From positions 31,879,713-31,943,712 of the forward strand of contig OX243811.1 in the NCBI GenBank assembly GCA_945859605.1: DNA of 64,000 bases. Reading direction: 5' to 3'. This DNA comes from Lumbricus rubellus (lineage: Eukaryota; Annelida; Clitellata; Crassiclitellata; Lumbricidae). Both the position numbers and the translations under genes were made by a program. The notes beneath the pieces were generated by a model. It searched no databases. It saw nothing but the letters and a program-made list of their open reading frames with translations, and was not told where the DNA came from. Below are positions 36,001 through 51,000 of the stretch, one piece after another (positions within the stretch are counted from its first letter, which is position 1; every line of letters begins with the position of its first letter).

Positions 36001-39000
36001 CCATTCTCAAGGTTTCTCTTATCCACCTCAAACGTCTCGTATTCCTTCTTCGCTTGGTCCATGAGTTGCCGTAATCTCTCCAATTCAGACAACCTCCTCT
36101 CGTTTTCCGACTTCAGTCTCTCCGACTCTTTAGATAGCTAAACCCATCAAACAAATATAAACCAGTAATTCTCCTATAAATTGTTTATATGCAGATTGCA
36201 GTGTTAAAATATCCACTTCCAGTTTTTTAACCGCAACCTGAACTGCATGCATCCTTTATTTTCCTATAAAATGATGTTATATATAAAAACAGTAAACGTT
36301 TTATTTGAAAGGATGTGATGTATTATCTACTCAAAGAACTGTAACAGTGCGATTCCATAAGCACAATAGACCATTGTCACAGTAAAGCACTAAAGCTACA
36401 TTGCATCATACTATTGTTCACTCATAATTATTAGCATCGGGTAGTAACATGTTTACTCTGTTTAAGTGAGTAACCACTACAGTACTTATGCTTAATCACT
36501 GTCAACTGTGTTTTTGTGTTTAAAAAAATACTGCTCATTCAAACACAAACAAAGTAGTAACTCACATGCCTCACATACTAAGTAAAATACTAAGATACTT
36601 CCATAAAACACAATAAGCCATTTATTTTCATAAACAACCAGTCTTTTAAGAAGTTCTTGCCTTTAGTAATAATGACTCTAGCTTAGTTGGCTAAAAAAAC
36701 AAACTTTAAACTAGCATACAGGTATCAGAAGACCAGTGACGTAACTAGCGTTGGGCTTGGGGGGGCTTAAGCCCCCCCAAACGAAGCTGAAGCCCCCCCA
36801 AATGAAATCAAGCCGTTGTATGCTTACGGCTATTTTAAATAGACTACCGCATGGACGGCGTACATGCAGTTACGGACGACCGGCCATGACTGCCTAAAAA
36901 TGGCTCCATTTGAGGCCGACACAACCAAAAATGCGCTGGTCGCTGGGGCTCCGCCCCAGACCCCGCTGGGGAGCTTACGGTAAATACAAAAGCTTTCTCT
37001 TTTACAGTAGCAGTTTTAGTTTTTTAGTTATCCTGGTAGATTGAGCTTTTGCGACACTGAAAAACGACTTATTGTTAAAGTTTTCGCGACTTTTCCGTTC
37101 ACAAATAGCTGGCAAACAAGAGCCTAAAAATGGCTCCATTTGAGGTCGACACAGCTAAAAATGCGCTGGTCGCTGGGGCTCCGCCCCAGACCCCGCTGGG
37201 GAGCTTACGGTAAATACAAAAGCTTTCTCTTTTACAGTAGCAGTTTTAGTTTTATAGTTATCCTGGTAGATTGAGCTTTTGCGACACTGAAAAACGACTT
37301 ATTGTTAAAGTTTTCGCGACTTTTCCGTTCACAAATAGCTGGCAAACAAGAGCCTAAAAATGGCTCCATTTGAGGTCGACACAGCCAAAAATGCGCTGGT
37401 CGCTGGGGCTCCGCCCCAGACCCCGCTGGGGAGCTTACGGTAAATACAAAAGCTTTCTCTTTTACAGTAGCAGTTTTAGTTTTATAGTTATCCTGGTAGA
37501 TTGAGCTTTTGCGACACTGAAAAACGACTTATTGTTAAAGTTTTCGCGACTTTTCCGTTCACAAATAGCTGGCAAACAAGAGCCTAAAAATGGCTCCATT
37601 TGAGGTCGACACAGCCAAAAATGCGCTGGTCGCTGGGGCTCCGCCCCAGACCCCGCTGGGGGAGCTTACGACGCTCCCCCAGACCCCCTAATCGGGACGG
37701 GCTTCGTGCCTTCGGCACTCGCAACTTCGCGCCTTCGGCGCCGCCACTCACGACCAATTACAATACAGCGTCCTGGCACTTCTTCTTTTACACTTTAAGC
37801 ATTGGTCATACTTAAGGCTTAAGCCCCCCCAAACGAAAAATCCTAGTTACGTCCCTGCAGAAGACAAAACGGATCCAAGAAATCTGCATGATCATTGCTC
37901 ATGGAGGTATAGAGATATTAGGTAATTTGCTATCTGTACTGAATATAACTGCATCCAAATTCATTAAAGCTGATAACATGGGATAACATGGCGATAATTG
38001 TCAAAGACAAATCATATGCTACTTCAAAGAAGCTCATTACCATGGAGAAAGACAAAATATAACACACTTTTTTTTAGCTCATCAGTAGAAATCCTTTATG
38101 ATTCGTAAACACGCATAGATCTATAGAAACTACTTAAAAGCGAAGTCCTATGGTGGTAAAAAAAAGCTTTCAGCTGAAGTGTAAACAGAAACACATTTGT
38201 TGGTGTAGCCATTTTCCACCTATTACTAGTCATTTCAGGCTTTTTCAGCATTGCTGAACAGAAATTATTTTATCCGCCTGCCAAACCTGTGATTGGTAAC
38301 GGGAAAGCTAACAAAAGCATTTTACAAAAGGAGAATCATATATAAGCTAATTGCACTAAAAGCTAATCAAATGTTAATCACAGCACAACAAGCAGACACA
38401 TAACAAAGTTGACATTAAGCACACAGCATATCAGGACAGATCATGACCTGTATTCCACAAATGCCTTTTCATGATGGTCAAATTCCTCTCACTTTGCTAC
38501 CTTTATCCAAAACATGGCCTTCCATGACAAGTCCATACCTCCTCCTGCTTTGACACAAGTCGCGTCACTTCAGCCTGCTTAGCTTCGAGTCGTGACTCAA
38601 CGTCTTCTAGCTCAGCTTCACGATGTCGTCGTCGCTCCTTCACGTCATGCAGCGTCAACTGCGACTCAGCAACGTCAGATCTCAGACGACGTAGTTGACT
38701 CTCGATGTCACGCAGTTCTGAGTTCTGTTCCGCTTTGTTGGAGAAAAGGCGCTTTAAAGCCATCTGCTCACGATCGAGTTCTACACAGATCTGGAGGATG
38801 GAGATGACATTAACCCTTTAATGTCGAGATGGTAGTACATGGTATGGAAAAATCCTATACCACTGGCATTAAAGGGTTAAGACCCAAACGACAAAACAGG
38901 TCAGGTAGGGGTAAGGCAAGGGGAGATTAAGTAATAGGAAGGTTGAGTATGACAATTGTACAGCAACGGTATGGTAATGGTAAGGCAAGAAAAATTATGG

Positions 39001-42000
39001 TAAGTATAGAAGATGCTAAGTGATTTAAGTCAAGTTAAAGTCATGCAAAGGTGAGTAGAGTAGGGTGAGGCACTGAAGGTAAGACAAGGCAAAAGTGAGC
39101 AGCTAATAGTAAGCAGATAGGTCTAGCTCTCTACTAAACTTATTAGTGAGCTATAGCCATCTGGTGAGAATTACTTAATGGTCCAATTATTCTGACAAAC
39201 AAAAGAGTCCCTGCCTGTGATTGGTGAATCAGAGGGAGCAAAAGAAAATGAGGTGATCAGAGTCAGATCACTCTGTGAACTGTCCAACACAATGCAAGAA
39301 ATGAACCTATATTACGGTCAAAATGTCAAGGTCAGTGTACACATTCAATCAATAATTTGATTGCATCATTCAGTGTTGATATGAAGCAAAGACAAACTCC
39401 AACAGGAATTATGTAATCATCATCTCCAAACTTCTAAAGCACCATTCGAAAGCCAAGCACCGGACATCAGCATCAGGACAAGCGCTGCGTCGAGCCAGTT
39501 GATAGTCCAATAGAGGTCTAAGTCTAATTTGCAGAGGGTCAGAGGTGGCAGAGTGGATGTTGGGTGTCGTTAGGTAGAGAACTGGGAAGTGGATGATCAG
39601 GGAGTCGAGGTAAAGAGTTCTAAAAGATGTGAGACTTTAGTTTTGGGTGGAAATTATGTGACAAACTCTTTAATTACTTTGATTCAAGGAAGTTTTTGAA
39701 GCGAAGCCAATTTGTTCCAGCGAGTGTCAGATTATTAAACTTAAAGTTAGCACAGAACAAGTAGAAATTTAGAATACAATAGAAAATGCAATAGAATAGA
39801 AAAATGCAATAGAATAGAAAAAAACCACAATAGAATAGAAAATTTCAAATCACTGAAGGATTTCTATCAAAGCAGCTGAAGCAGACAACTACAAACAATA
39901 ATTACTACTATTTAATAAGAAGACAAAGAATAAAGCATCTTGATGTTGAGAAAACACAAATCATTTCAAATAACATTCGTTCACAGTGATGCAGTACATA
40001 CAGACTGTAGGCGGTTTCCCTTGGTTTCGATCTCATCAGATAGGTGGCGCTTTTCCGATCGTAAAGTCTCAAGCTGCTTATCAATCATCTGAACAAAATT
40101 ATCATCATCACACAATTTGGGATACTCTTAAAAAGTATGTCTCTTGTGAGCATACACAAGTTGGTTATAACACTCATAGACAAACTGTCTGGTTCAAAGC
40201 ACACAATGATGTTGCGGAAAGGTCACGATAATGTCTGGCAATGGGCCACAATTTCTTTACATCTGGTGATGTCCATGAGAATTCTGGATACATAAGTGTC
40301 TGCTACTTAGTGTTTGGACACTAATGTAGGCAGATAAAAGTGCAATAATTTATTGATGCTACGACAAGCGGTGACCCGTCATAATAGCCCCGTCAAAACA
40401 GCCCCGTCAAAACAGCCCCGTCATAATCGCCCAGCGACAAAATAGCCCCGTCATAATCGCCCAACGACAAAACAGCCCAGAAAAATTCAGTTCCCGACAA
40501 AATAGCCCCGTCAAAATAGCCCCGTCAAAACAGCCCCGTTAATACAGCCCGTGTAAACAGTTCCGCGAACACAGTCCATTCATAGACGACATGGACAACT
40601 ATTTCAGATACATAAAAACTTTCATCGAGCTTCCATTTCTTAAGCGTTTTATCATTCATCAACCTTCTATTTAAGATCTATAAAACTTTCATCCAGATAG
40701 CCTATCATTTCTGAAGCGTTTTATCTGGATCAAGTTTTTTTAAAGTATCTAATAATTATTCGGAGCTGGATGAAGGTTTTATAGATCTTAAATAGAAGCT
40801 GGATGAATGATAAAACTCTTAAGAAATGGAAGCGGGATGAAGGTATTTAGGCCTATATTTTAAATAGAAGCTGGATGGATGATCAAACGCTTGAGAAATC
40901 GAAGCTGGATGAAGGTTTTATAGATCTTAAATAGAAGCTGGATCTATGATAAACGCGAAGTTTGTTTACCAATGCGATCATTTCCGGAAGTCATCTTAAA
41001 CTTTACAAGCATTATTTTCACCAATTCGGCTTACTTCAAAAGACGTTAATTTCGTCGGTCAATTTTTTAACGAAAATCGTGTTATTCCGCGACTTTGTCA
41101 GTCCCCGACAAAATAGCCCCGGGCTGTTCTGACGGGGCTATTTTGACGGGGCTGTTTTGTCGTTGGGCGATTATGACGGGGCTGTTTTGTCGTTGGGCGA
41201 TTATGACGGGGCTGTTTTGACGGGGCTGTTTTGACCGGGCTATTATGACGGGGTGCCACGACAAGCTAATCATCAAATAGAGCATACAAGATGTGAGCTA
41301 TTCCACTTGGACTAGTCTGGCTAAATCAAAACTCATCTTATCATATCTAATGCAGTGCTAACGAGTCTAAATCAGTAAGGTTTTAAACGACAGCAAGTTG
41401 TGCCATGTCTTTATTTACCTAGTATGTGTTCTTGAAGCAATCACATGTACTCTGTTTAACCTGAGGTTTTGGGATGGTGTTTTGGACACTTCTTACCAAA
41501 GTCCCCTGCATGACCAATGGCCATAGATATCCTAGGAATATCCTAAATCCTAGGAAGTTTTAGGATTATAACCGGACATCAGAAAGTTCCATTGAAAGGT
41601 GAAGATAGCTATTGGTTCACTGCTGACCACTCCATGACATTTTAACATTAGAAGCATTGCATCCCTGGAAAAATTCGCATTGTGTCGTAATAGATCTGAC
41701 CTGAATTTCTTTGCGCTTTGATCCCAGGTCACCTTCCGACTGGCCATCGAACAATTCGAGCACAGATCGCTGTTTCTTTATATCGATCAACAGTGCCTCA
41801 AGATCGTGTTGCTTAGCAATAATTTCCTGATTCATAAGTTCCAAGACCTCCTGTTCTTTGGTGACCTTTGATTAAAAAAATAAATAGACGGATGCATCAG
41901 TAAAAATCAATATCACGATCCATTGATCGGTTTATGTTAACTATGGACACGTGGTTATTTACAAGAACTCAATTCATCACAAGAAAAAAGTCTTAATAAG

Positions 42001-45000
42001 TCTCATCTCCACTTTTATTATTGTAAGTTTAGGACATTCTATCCTAGGCCAAGATGACAGGAAATTCCAGACAGGATCAAACAAAGCTAATTGCCGCCTA
42101 CCGTTATGTTACTGTCATCTGTAAAGTCTTTCTGCAAAGTTTCCAAGCTGCAATGTGAACAAAGATCATAAAATATAGAGTCATGTAATTTAATGTAATA
42201 TAGAATGCATTACCAGTAATTACCAGCAGCTTTCCGAGCAACAATGTGATAAAAAGATCATAAAATATACTGGTAGTGTCATGTAATTTAATGTGATATA
42301 AAATGCATTACCAGTACATCAGACTGTCATGCTCCCTATCAGATGGAATAATCAGGTTGTAAATGGAGCAACACATTGGCCACGCGATTGCAGTCAAGTT
42401 TTACGGAGCCAATAACTGGTCGCCATCTGATACCAGTAGCATAAATCGGACCAGCTAAGAACGAGAGAATGGTAAGGAAAAAACGAGTCATTAGTTTAGC
42501 CTGTAGTGCAGAAGGAAGGCCATTCCAAATGGAGGGACCAAGCACAGCAAATGCCCAATGTTGGGCAAGAGCAGTCCCAGGTCCTGGGAACAAAAAGATC
42601 AAGACGATCTGCAGAACGTATTGAGTGAGATGAAGTTGCAAATAAGGGCTTGCATATATTTTGAGAGGTATTTAGGGGCATTTTCCCGCTGTGCTTTGTA
42701 TATACCTTCGTATATGCCAGTATATATTCATTCATTCATTCATTCATTCATTCATTCATTCATTATTAGAATTTATATAGCGCCTCTTCAAGAAACTACT
42801 CAGAGGCGCTCCCAGCCCAGCCACGACCAAAGAAAAAAGATTTAAGAGACTTGAGAAATAAAGATTGACTAGACAGGTGGAGGAAATGGAGGTTTGGAGG
42901 GAGGTCATATATACCTAAAATACATAACACACATACTTTCATACATATCAGCATATCAGTACATCGTTGCTTGTCGTTAAACAGTGATGAAATATAAACA
43001 AATGAAAATAAATGCATGTTGAATAGAATAAAGTATTTAAGACGCAAATTCTTAATAAAATTACTTACAGTGCCTTTGAGAGACTTTTCCATACTCAAGC
43101 TGCAAAAGGATCATGAGACATACCAGTTTGTCGCCTGTTCAATCTTCATTTCAAGAATCTGAAATTCTTCATCCTTGGCGCGAATGACATCCTCGATGTC
43201 CCTAACAATGGCCGTCAGTTGGTTCTTCTGTTCCTCGAGCCGTTCGACCTCTAAATGTGTGCCCTTGACCTTAGATTCTGCGTCCAACAGAAGAATTCCT
43301 GCATCATGCGTACAACGTTCAACATCTTTCCGAGTCTCAACAGTCGAAAGAAACTCCGACTTGACCGACTTCAGCTGAAATTTAAAAAAATCCCAAAATT
43401 TTCAGCAGAGCATCTGATAATTGTCCAAATCCCCGTGAAATCTTGCACAATACAATACAATACACAACTGCGCTGTGACATCATCCTTCATACAAAGTGC
43501 ACACATGCCTCAATGGTGCAGCCATAATTATATTGCAAAACAATTGTGAGTGAAGGACTCGCTCAAGGTCCCTACGCAGTAGCCTAACCGCCTCGAACGA
43601 GGATTGAACCGTATACTCTCCGCATCACAGGCCTACCGCTCTAATCAATTAGCCACCATAGCCTACCCCGATGCCATCGGTTGGAAATTATTTAATTCAG
43701 GATTTTAATCATTCTCACCTTAGCAGCTACAATAAAGTGAAAGCAAAGTATGGTAATCAATAACTGTTATTTTGCAAGTTCTATATAAGTGGTGGACCAA
43801 ATCCAGTTTCAGATCCAGATCCTTAGGCATGCAATACATAAAAAGAATTTAGAAAGTAGAATTTTGAGTATACCTCATTATGTGCATCAGCAAACTCAGC
43901 TTTGCACTGAGCAATGTGAAGCTCGATTTCTGCAAGCTCACTTCGCCGTTTGCTCAGAGTTTTCTCCGCACATTTCAACTCACTGATGAGATAATTCTTC
44001 TGCGAGCCAAATTCTCTCAAGTCGAAGTCAGAGTCATAGTCAGGAACGTTGGGAATAGGAGAAGTAGCGTCCAAGAATGACCTGATTTACAAATAAAAAC
44101 AGTAAATGAAGCCAAAGTCATCACTACAAATAATAATAACTTACATCACACCAGTGTCTAAAAATGCACATGGCATCAACCACTGGTGCACCACTAGCAG
44201 CCAAGTTGTGAATTTCCTAAAAAGTGCCACATAAATATCAGTTATATAGATACAATATTAGTATGAACAATTTAGTAATTAATGATGAGATGGGTAATGG
44301 GTATCTAATAGATTACACAGCTAACAATTATCTTATCTTACCATACCTTATCACAATTAGACAGATATGTATCAGACATGTCTCTCTCTATCCATTTGTC
44401 CGTCTGTTCGTACTTCCATCCACCCACCCACTTACCCATCCATCCATATCTTATTTACCAAACCATAATTACATTTGATTACCTAAGTTTGGTAGACTTC
44501 CCTCATCTTACACTCAATCCCAAATCCTGCCTTTTCTCTTGGGGTTGCTTGCACTGGAAGCACTTCTGAAAGGCTCTTGCTGAGAGAAGCATTTGATATC
44601 CGATCAAATACAAAAGAATACAATATAGTACAAAACTGTACAATACAATAAGTTTATCAGAGTATCCCTTATCAGACCATACCTTACACAATACCATAGC
44701 CTATTTATTAAAACAATTTTTTCCTGCTATCATACTGGAAATTTCTCCTCTCAGCTCTTCCATGTCGTAGTGACTCAAACTCCCTTTTGATCGCTTCACG
44801 TTTTGCCAAGATGGAATTTTCCTCTTCTTTTAAGTCTTTTAAAAAGGTTTTCTGTCGTTCGATTGCCAAATCCAATCCCTCGAATTCAATTCTTCGATCC
44901 TGTTTTTGCAAAAATAAAAACAAATTTATAACGTAATTCAGCAACTTAACCATAAATATCTGATGAAAGTCATAACTGAAATAATCCATATTTTAGTAGC

Positions 45001-48000
45001 TTAGGCCAGAATCTCACATAAAATTGCTGCAATATGATTATTGAAATAATTCACATAATTCATATATTCCAATGAATGCAACACTACCGATAAGCCTAAG
45101 CAAAACTATATGTGAATTATATCGCTCAAAATACCTGCTGGTAAAATTTTATCTCAGATTGCCTGCCACATACTATTCAGTCCTTGATGTCATTTCAGTC
45201 TCAAATAATGACTTTCTTCTTTGTAGTACGAATAAATTCAAGTCAGGATAGCTATAACATAATTTAGAGACTGTGGATTCAGTGTGGAATGACCTTAAAA
45301 TCATCTGATTCCAGTTTGGCTTTATGCCCCATTTGCCTTCTAAGCTAGAATTATTATCTAGATTTTCTTCTAGTTTTCTGATAAAGGAAACAGAGCTTGC
45401 CTCTAATTCCGACTCGAGTCGTAAGATGGCCGCTCGGCTCACTCGAGAGTCATCTTCAAAGGCGACACGATGCGACTCTTTTTCACGAAAACTCAATTCT
45501 TCCTGAAATTGCCAAACGTCAAGGAGGGTTACAAGGTGTTTACAATGGCAAGAAGATACTATGAAGATACTTAAAATTAATTAAATTATTAATCAGCAAT
45601 TAATATTGCATGAGTGTATAATGCACAAGGCGTCAACACACATGATTACATGATAATAATGATGGTGATCTTGATTACGATGATTATGATACCAATCATG
45701 ATTACGACAGTGACGCTGATGATGACGAACATGACCGACACAACACTGCACTGGAGGATAATTTCAAAAAATGACAACAACTTACAGCTTCCTCTCTTAA
45801 TCGAATTTGAAGAGATCGATTCTTGTGCTGAAGTTTCGAAATATGATCCTCCTTTGAACAAAATCATGCAGAAACAATAGAAAGGTATGCAAGATTAGGA
45901 GAGAAGAGAATACAATGAAACAAGGTAGAATAGGATGTGATGGAACACAGGATAAGGTTGAAAAGAATCACACCAAAGGTCGCAAGTGGATAGGGAAAAG
46001 ACAAAACATGTCAAGAAGGAAGCTCTAGGACAGATGCAGATAAGAACAATAGAAAGGTGAAAAAATCAAAATAAACTCTAATATCATTGTTCACGTGCCG
46101 GCGATGTAAGCTAATGCAGCAATTGGGAAAAACTGCAGTGCTTTTCGCACGTATAAGCGTACAACGATCAAGTCTACTCCAGAAGAGTACCAACGGTACT
46201 TAACAATTACCTAAATTCCAGCCTTTTCTCCTGGCGTAGATTGCATTGGGAACGCTTCTTAAAGGTTTCTGCTGAGAGAAGCATTTCATAAATGGCTATA
46301 TACAATTCGATACAATACTTGCCCAAGGCAATGATATAGCTTTAATGTCATTTTACTTTACGCTCATCTATTTCCAATTTCTTAACCCCTCCCTCCCTTC
46401 ATAGTTGAAATTCTGAATTTCATGACCCAGCGAACATTGACAGAGCTTCTCCAACAGATTATGACTTTGACAATAGTTTCACTCGAAACTATCATCAACA
46501 TTTTGCACATTCTGATAATGACATCATAGAAAGCATTGGATTTAGATAAGAGACCAGACCAATAGTGAAAGTACTATATGACTACATAAATTTCCTTAAT
46601 AAATAAATAAATAAATAAATAAATAGATAGATAGAATGAGATCTCACCAGGTCATGATGTTCCGGAACATTGCAGAACATGCTACCAATATGTTCATCTC
46701 CACCTTTTCGATCACCACTCCTCCGCTTTGGTGATGCTAGCGGTATTACTGAAAACGAAGAAACTCAATGATGTAAGTTAATAGCAGAATTAAATGAAGC
46801 AAGAAATTATTTCAGCAATAAGGATCCTTGATTACTGCACTTAACTCAAAATGTCTTTCTAACCTTGGACTTGATTTTCTGGATTAAGTTTGTACGACTG
46901 AATCAATGGATCATAAATTTTGCTAACTCTAGAATTTTTTGCAAGTGAACAGGTCTTATCGGCTTAAGTATCACCTGTATATATAATTATATATACACAT
47001 AAAATATATCATTATATATATTATATATATGCAATACATATTTATATACACACATAAGTGCATATATAATATATAAAAAAAGTAAAAGTCCCATCCCGTT
47101 CCATGAGGAACACAGGGAGGCGCTCATCTCCTTTTCCATAGCCCTGAGCCAGCAAGGAACGAATCCCAAGGTCCTGGACACGGGGCCAGTGTATCGCAGG
47201 ACTTGCTGTTTACTTCCCAGCTTACGCCGGTACCAAATTATACTGCTTGGTGACAGAGGCACGTGTGCGTGAACAACTTGCCCAAGGTCGTTACCCGGAG
47301 TCGAACCCGCAAGCTTCCGCTTTGTGAGCGGACGCGTTACCGGTCCGCCACCAGGTCGCACACAATATATAATATAATATATATGTACATACATACACAC
47401 ACATACAATACATATATAACTTATATATATTATATATATCCCACCTGTATTAGGTATGGCTGAAGGTGTACTCATCATCAGTGGTTGACCTGTTGCTGCA
47501 TCTTGTGCGAGCACATACGGTTGAGCAAAACCTGCGCCAGCGATAGGAGTCGTAGGAGCTAAAACCGATTGTCCAGCGAGATATGTCACTCCTTGCATTG
47601 GCATGGCATTTGCCGGCAGAAGTTGATTTGGATTGAATCCATGCAGCAATGGTTGACCACTTCCTGATGGTGTGAGATTCTGAGGATGAATTCCGACACT
47701 GTGGCCATATTCCGGTTGACCAGTGGTCATCCTCTGGTATCCTGATGGAACACCGGCTTGAGCTCCGCTGCTCAATGGATGACCAGAGCTGGGAAATGCA
47801 CCACCTGCGGAAGGACCTGGAACAAAGGACGTGTGGGCCGGGTAGTGGACTGGTCCAGGCTCAGAGGATGGAAGAGGATACTGATGTGGATGAATGACTG
47901 AAGGATAAACACCACCTGCTCATGCACACAACACATCTAATTAAATCAACACAACATAACACAAAAATATATAATTAACATGTAATTAGCTAAGTTGAAA

Positions 48001-51000
48001 AGAAAGTCAAACTCTTATTTTTTATTGTTTTTTTCAACTTAGTCAGCATAAATAAAAACACAGACAGTTCTACTGAAATCACATAAACATAAAATGCTTA
48101 AATGAAAAACAAACAATTTAAATTTATTGCTAGACAATTAAAATAAAAAAGATTCCATTGTCTCTGCTGATGTTTAATCTCATGATCACACTACCCTTCC
48201 TTTCTGCTTCATTGTCTTGAAGGTTGCCACTTTGAAGCATAGTCATTCCAAAGTAGTAACATACCATAGTGAAATACAAACTAATTATTACCAATATTGA
48301 TATTAATAACAAAGCAATAACATATGTAGTGTTGAAAGACAAGTGTTTAATAATACATGCTTTAATAGATGTACAAAAACAGTTTCTCATACCATAATCA
48401 TCCTTTGGCACAAAACCAGAATTTACAGCATGTTGCATTTGAGGCATACTGGTTCCCTGTGGCTCCAAATGTGAATAAGGATTAAATGAGGAACCAAACT
48501 GAACAGGTTGGAGCGGCTAAAAAAGATAACAAGGCATCTTTTGACAATATGACACCAACTAAACGCTATTTAACTCCTAATGCTTACATAAATCAGATAA
48601 TTAAGCTCCATTTAAAAAATCTTTTTACAAACATTTAATTAATTTCTTACAACAGGAAGTCAATATGGCAATCACGTCTAGTGACTCACGTGAACTTGTG
48701 AAATCATTTAAAGTTAGCAACATCTCCAACATCATGATAAAACAAGAAGTTGATCAACCACAAGAACTGACAAATCACTTGAAATACACCAACTTACCAA
48801 ACTAATGCCTCAAAGTGATTCAAAAGAACCCAGTATTGCATAAGCTCTTAACTTAAAATTTGTATGTGCTCATGAATAAAGTTTTACTTAGAACTTAACC
48901 CATAACAAAGACAACAGGAATAATGTCAAATGAAATCATGACAGCTGCCAAAGACAAGGACACTAAAGTCTGTGTTTACCTTGTTGCCAAAATCATCAGG
49001 ACAAAGCATGTAGAAATTAAGACATAAAACCAATGTTGCTTCAGACAGAAACAGTCCACATGAACTGTGTAGCGTGTAGCACTGAAGCATGGATAATATT
49101 GGACAATGGACATGCCTTCACATTCATCAAATATTAATTTAGCAAATTTAGGTGAATCACAGCCATACAACAGCAGTACCAGAGACACAAAGGAACAATC
49201 AATAATAATTAATAAATTATTCATCTGAGACCCAATGATATTGCTGTTTCAACTGACAAGTTCCAAAAAATAGTCACGACTAGTCACTGAACAGCATTAA
49301 GACAAAGCAGTCACAAGAAGATGCAGAATAGTTATGGTAAAATGCAGAATTTTACAAAATAACTGCAGCAAATTAAAAAAATAGAGTAAAAATTTATAGG
49401 TCCAGAAATTGCTGAACCATTAAAAATTTATAATAGTTGCAGAAAATCAGAAAATCACAGAATAGTTGCAGAAAATCACAGAATAGTTGCACAAAATCAC
49501 AGAATAGTTGCACAAAATCACAGAATAGTTGCACAAAATCACAGAAGAGTTGCAGAAAATCACAAGCAAGAATTTGTACTCACTTTGCTTGATTTTGCAT
49601 CCATTGCAGGCTGGGAAACGTTGTGCAACAGCTGAGGTGGAATATTTGAGCCCATGGGTTGCGGAGCAGCGGAGTATTGCGAGGCCATGTAATCTAGACA
49701 ATTACAGAAGCATAAAGAGTGTCCTAAACAGGTAACTCATCTCTAAGCTGTCACCAGTTTCAACCACTATTTTAATCATGTACTTGAAAATGACATACTA
49801 ACCCTATCACATGGATTAAATACAATGGCAATATACTAGTAGTATTTATTATAGCTTGGCGGATAGCAAGCTGAATGGCAATCCGAGACATCAGGATTAT
49901 AGCAAAAAGCAATAAAATAAAGATAGTTTTATTGGCATACATCGATGGAACTCATTAAAAGTATGCTTAACGACCATTTGAACATAATTTGCAGGATTCC
50001 TTCAGGTGAAACCATCACCACAGATATCTTGCATCAGAACACCTGTCAAACCCTTTCAAGGCTTCCAGTATGCTTACATTCTGACACCACAATCGTTGGA
50101 TTTATCATCCATTGGCATCATGATATTCCATAAAAGTACAAACCAGAACTCTGCCGATATTTATCCATACTGTGACTGCACATGTCATATACACAATCTT
50201 AATAACTTGGCAAATGTTGACTCCTAGTCCACTCATGCTTTATTTATAATGCACAAAGGGACATCGCCGCCAGTTGCCTGAATGCACAGAGTTTCAGTAC
50301 TAGGGGCTTCTTTAAATTGATTCCCATGCCAGGCACTTGAGCACTTATTATTTCTCGGTCGTGGGGTCTACTGTCTGAAACGACCTCCCGGTTAAGCTTC
50401 GCTCTCTACTTGTGGTCCATCCGGCTGGGTTCTACAAGTCTCTCAAGTCTTTTTTCTTTGTTCGTGGTTGGGTTGGGAGCGCCTCTGAGTAGTTTCTTGA
50501 AGGGGCGCTATATAAATGTCCTGAATGAATGAATGAATGAACTTAATCCAGAACAATCGCCAAGTAAGCAAGTCCTCAGCAGAGTGTCTTACAAGCCACA
50601 CTTTGAAGCATATTCGTTAGCGACATCGTAAAAAAGACAGAGATGTCCCTATGCTAAATATCTGCGGTCATCCAGTTGAAATTCAGCAGGAAAATCAACT
50701 GTTGCATGCTGTCTGTATTTTAACATGGAAATTTAATTGGTCTGCATTTGGAACCTCCTAAAAGCACAGATTATCTTCTTACTCACTTTTCTGCCTCATC
50801 TCGTCATCCAGTGCTCGGCTGAGATGATCGATTTCCTTTCTCTGGTCATCCAGAATTTCGTAAAGTTCACTTCGGCCATCTTGCTTCGATCCTAGAAAAC
50901 ATGATTAAAAGAATTGCTTAATTCAGAATAACCAAATCAAATGAAAAAACTTTTAAAAACAACGGAAGCATATTATTGCACAATGCATTAATAGACAGCT

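Noticed and set aside
43560..43667. A functional tRNA gene
   Set aside because: A and B box-like words are present but no full cloverleaf; the body and AATAC tail show a SINE. The same holds for 18800-18882, 47270-47366 and 63040-63092.
46987..47444. Extension of CNTRL exon w17 beyond its donor
   Set aside because: The open frame continues through a TA tract and a tRNA-derived SINE; the GTGGGA donor gives the correct phase into w18.
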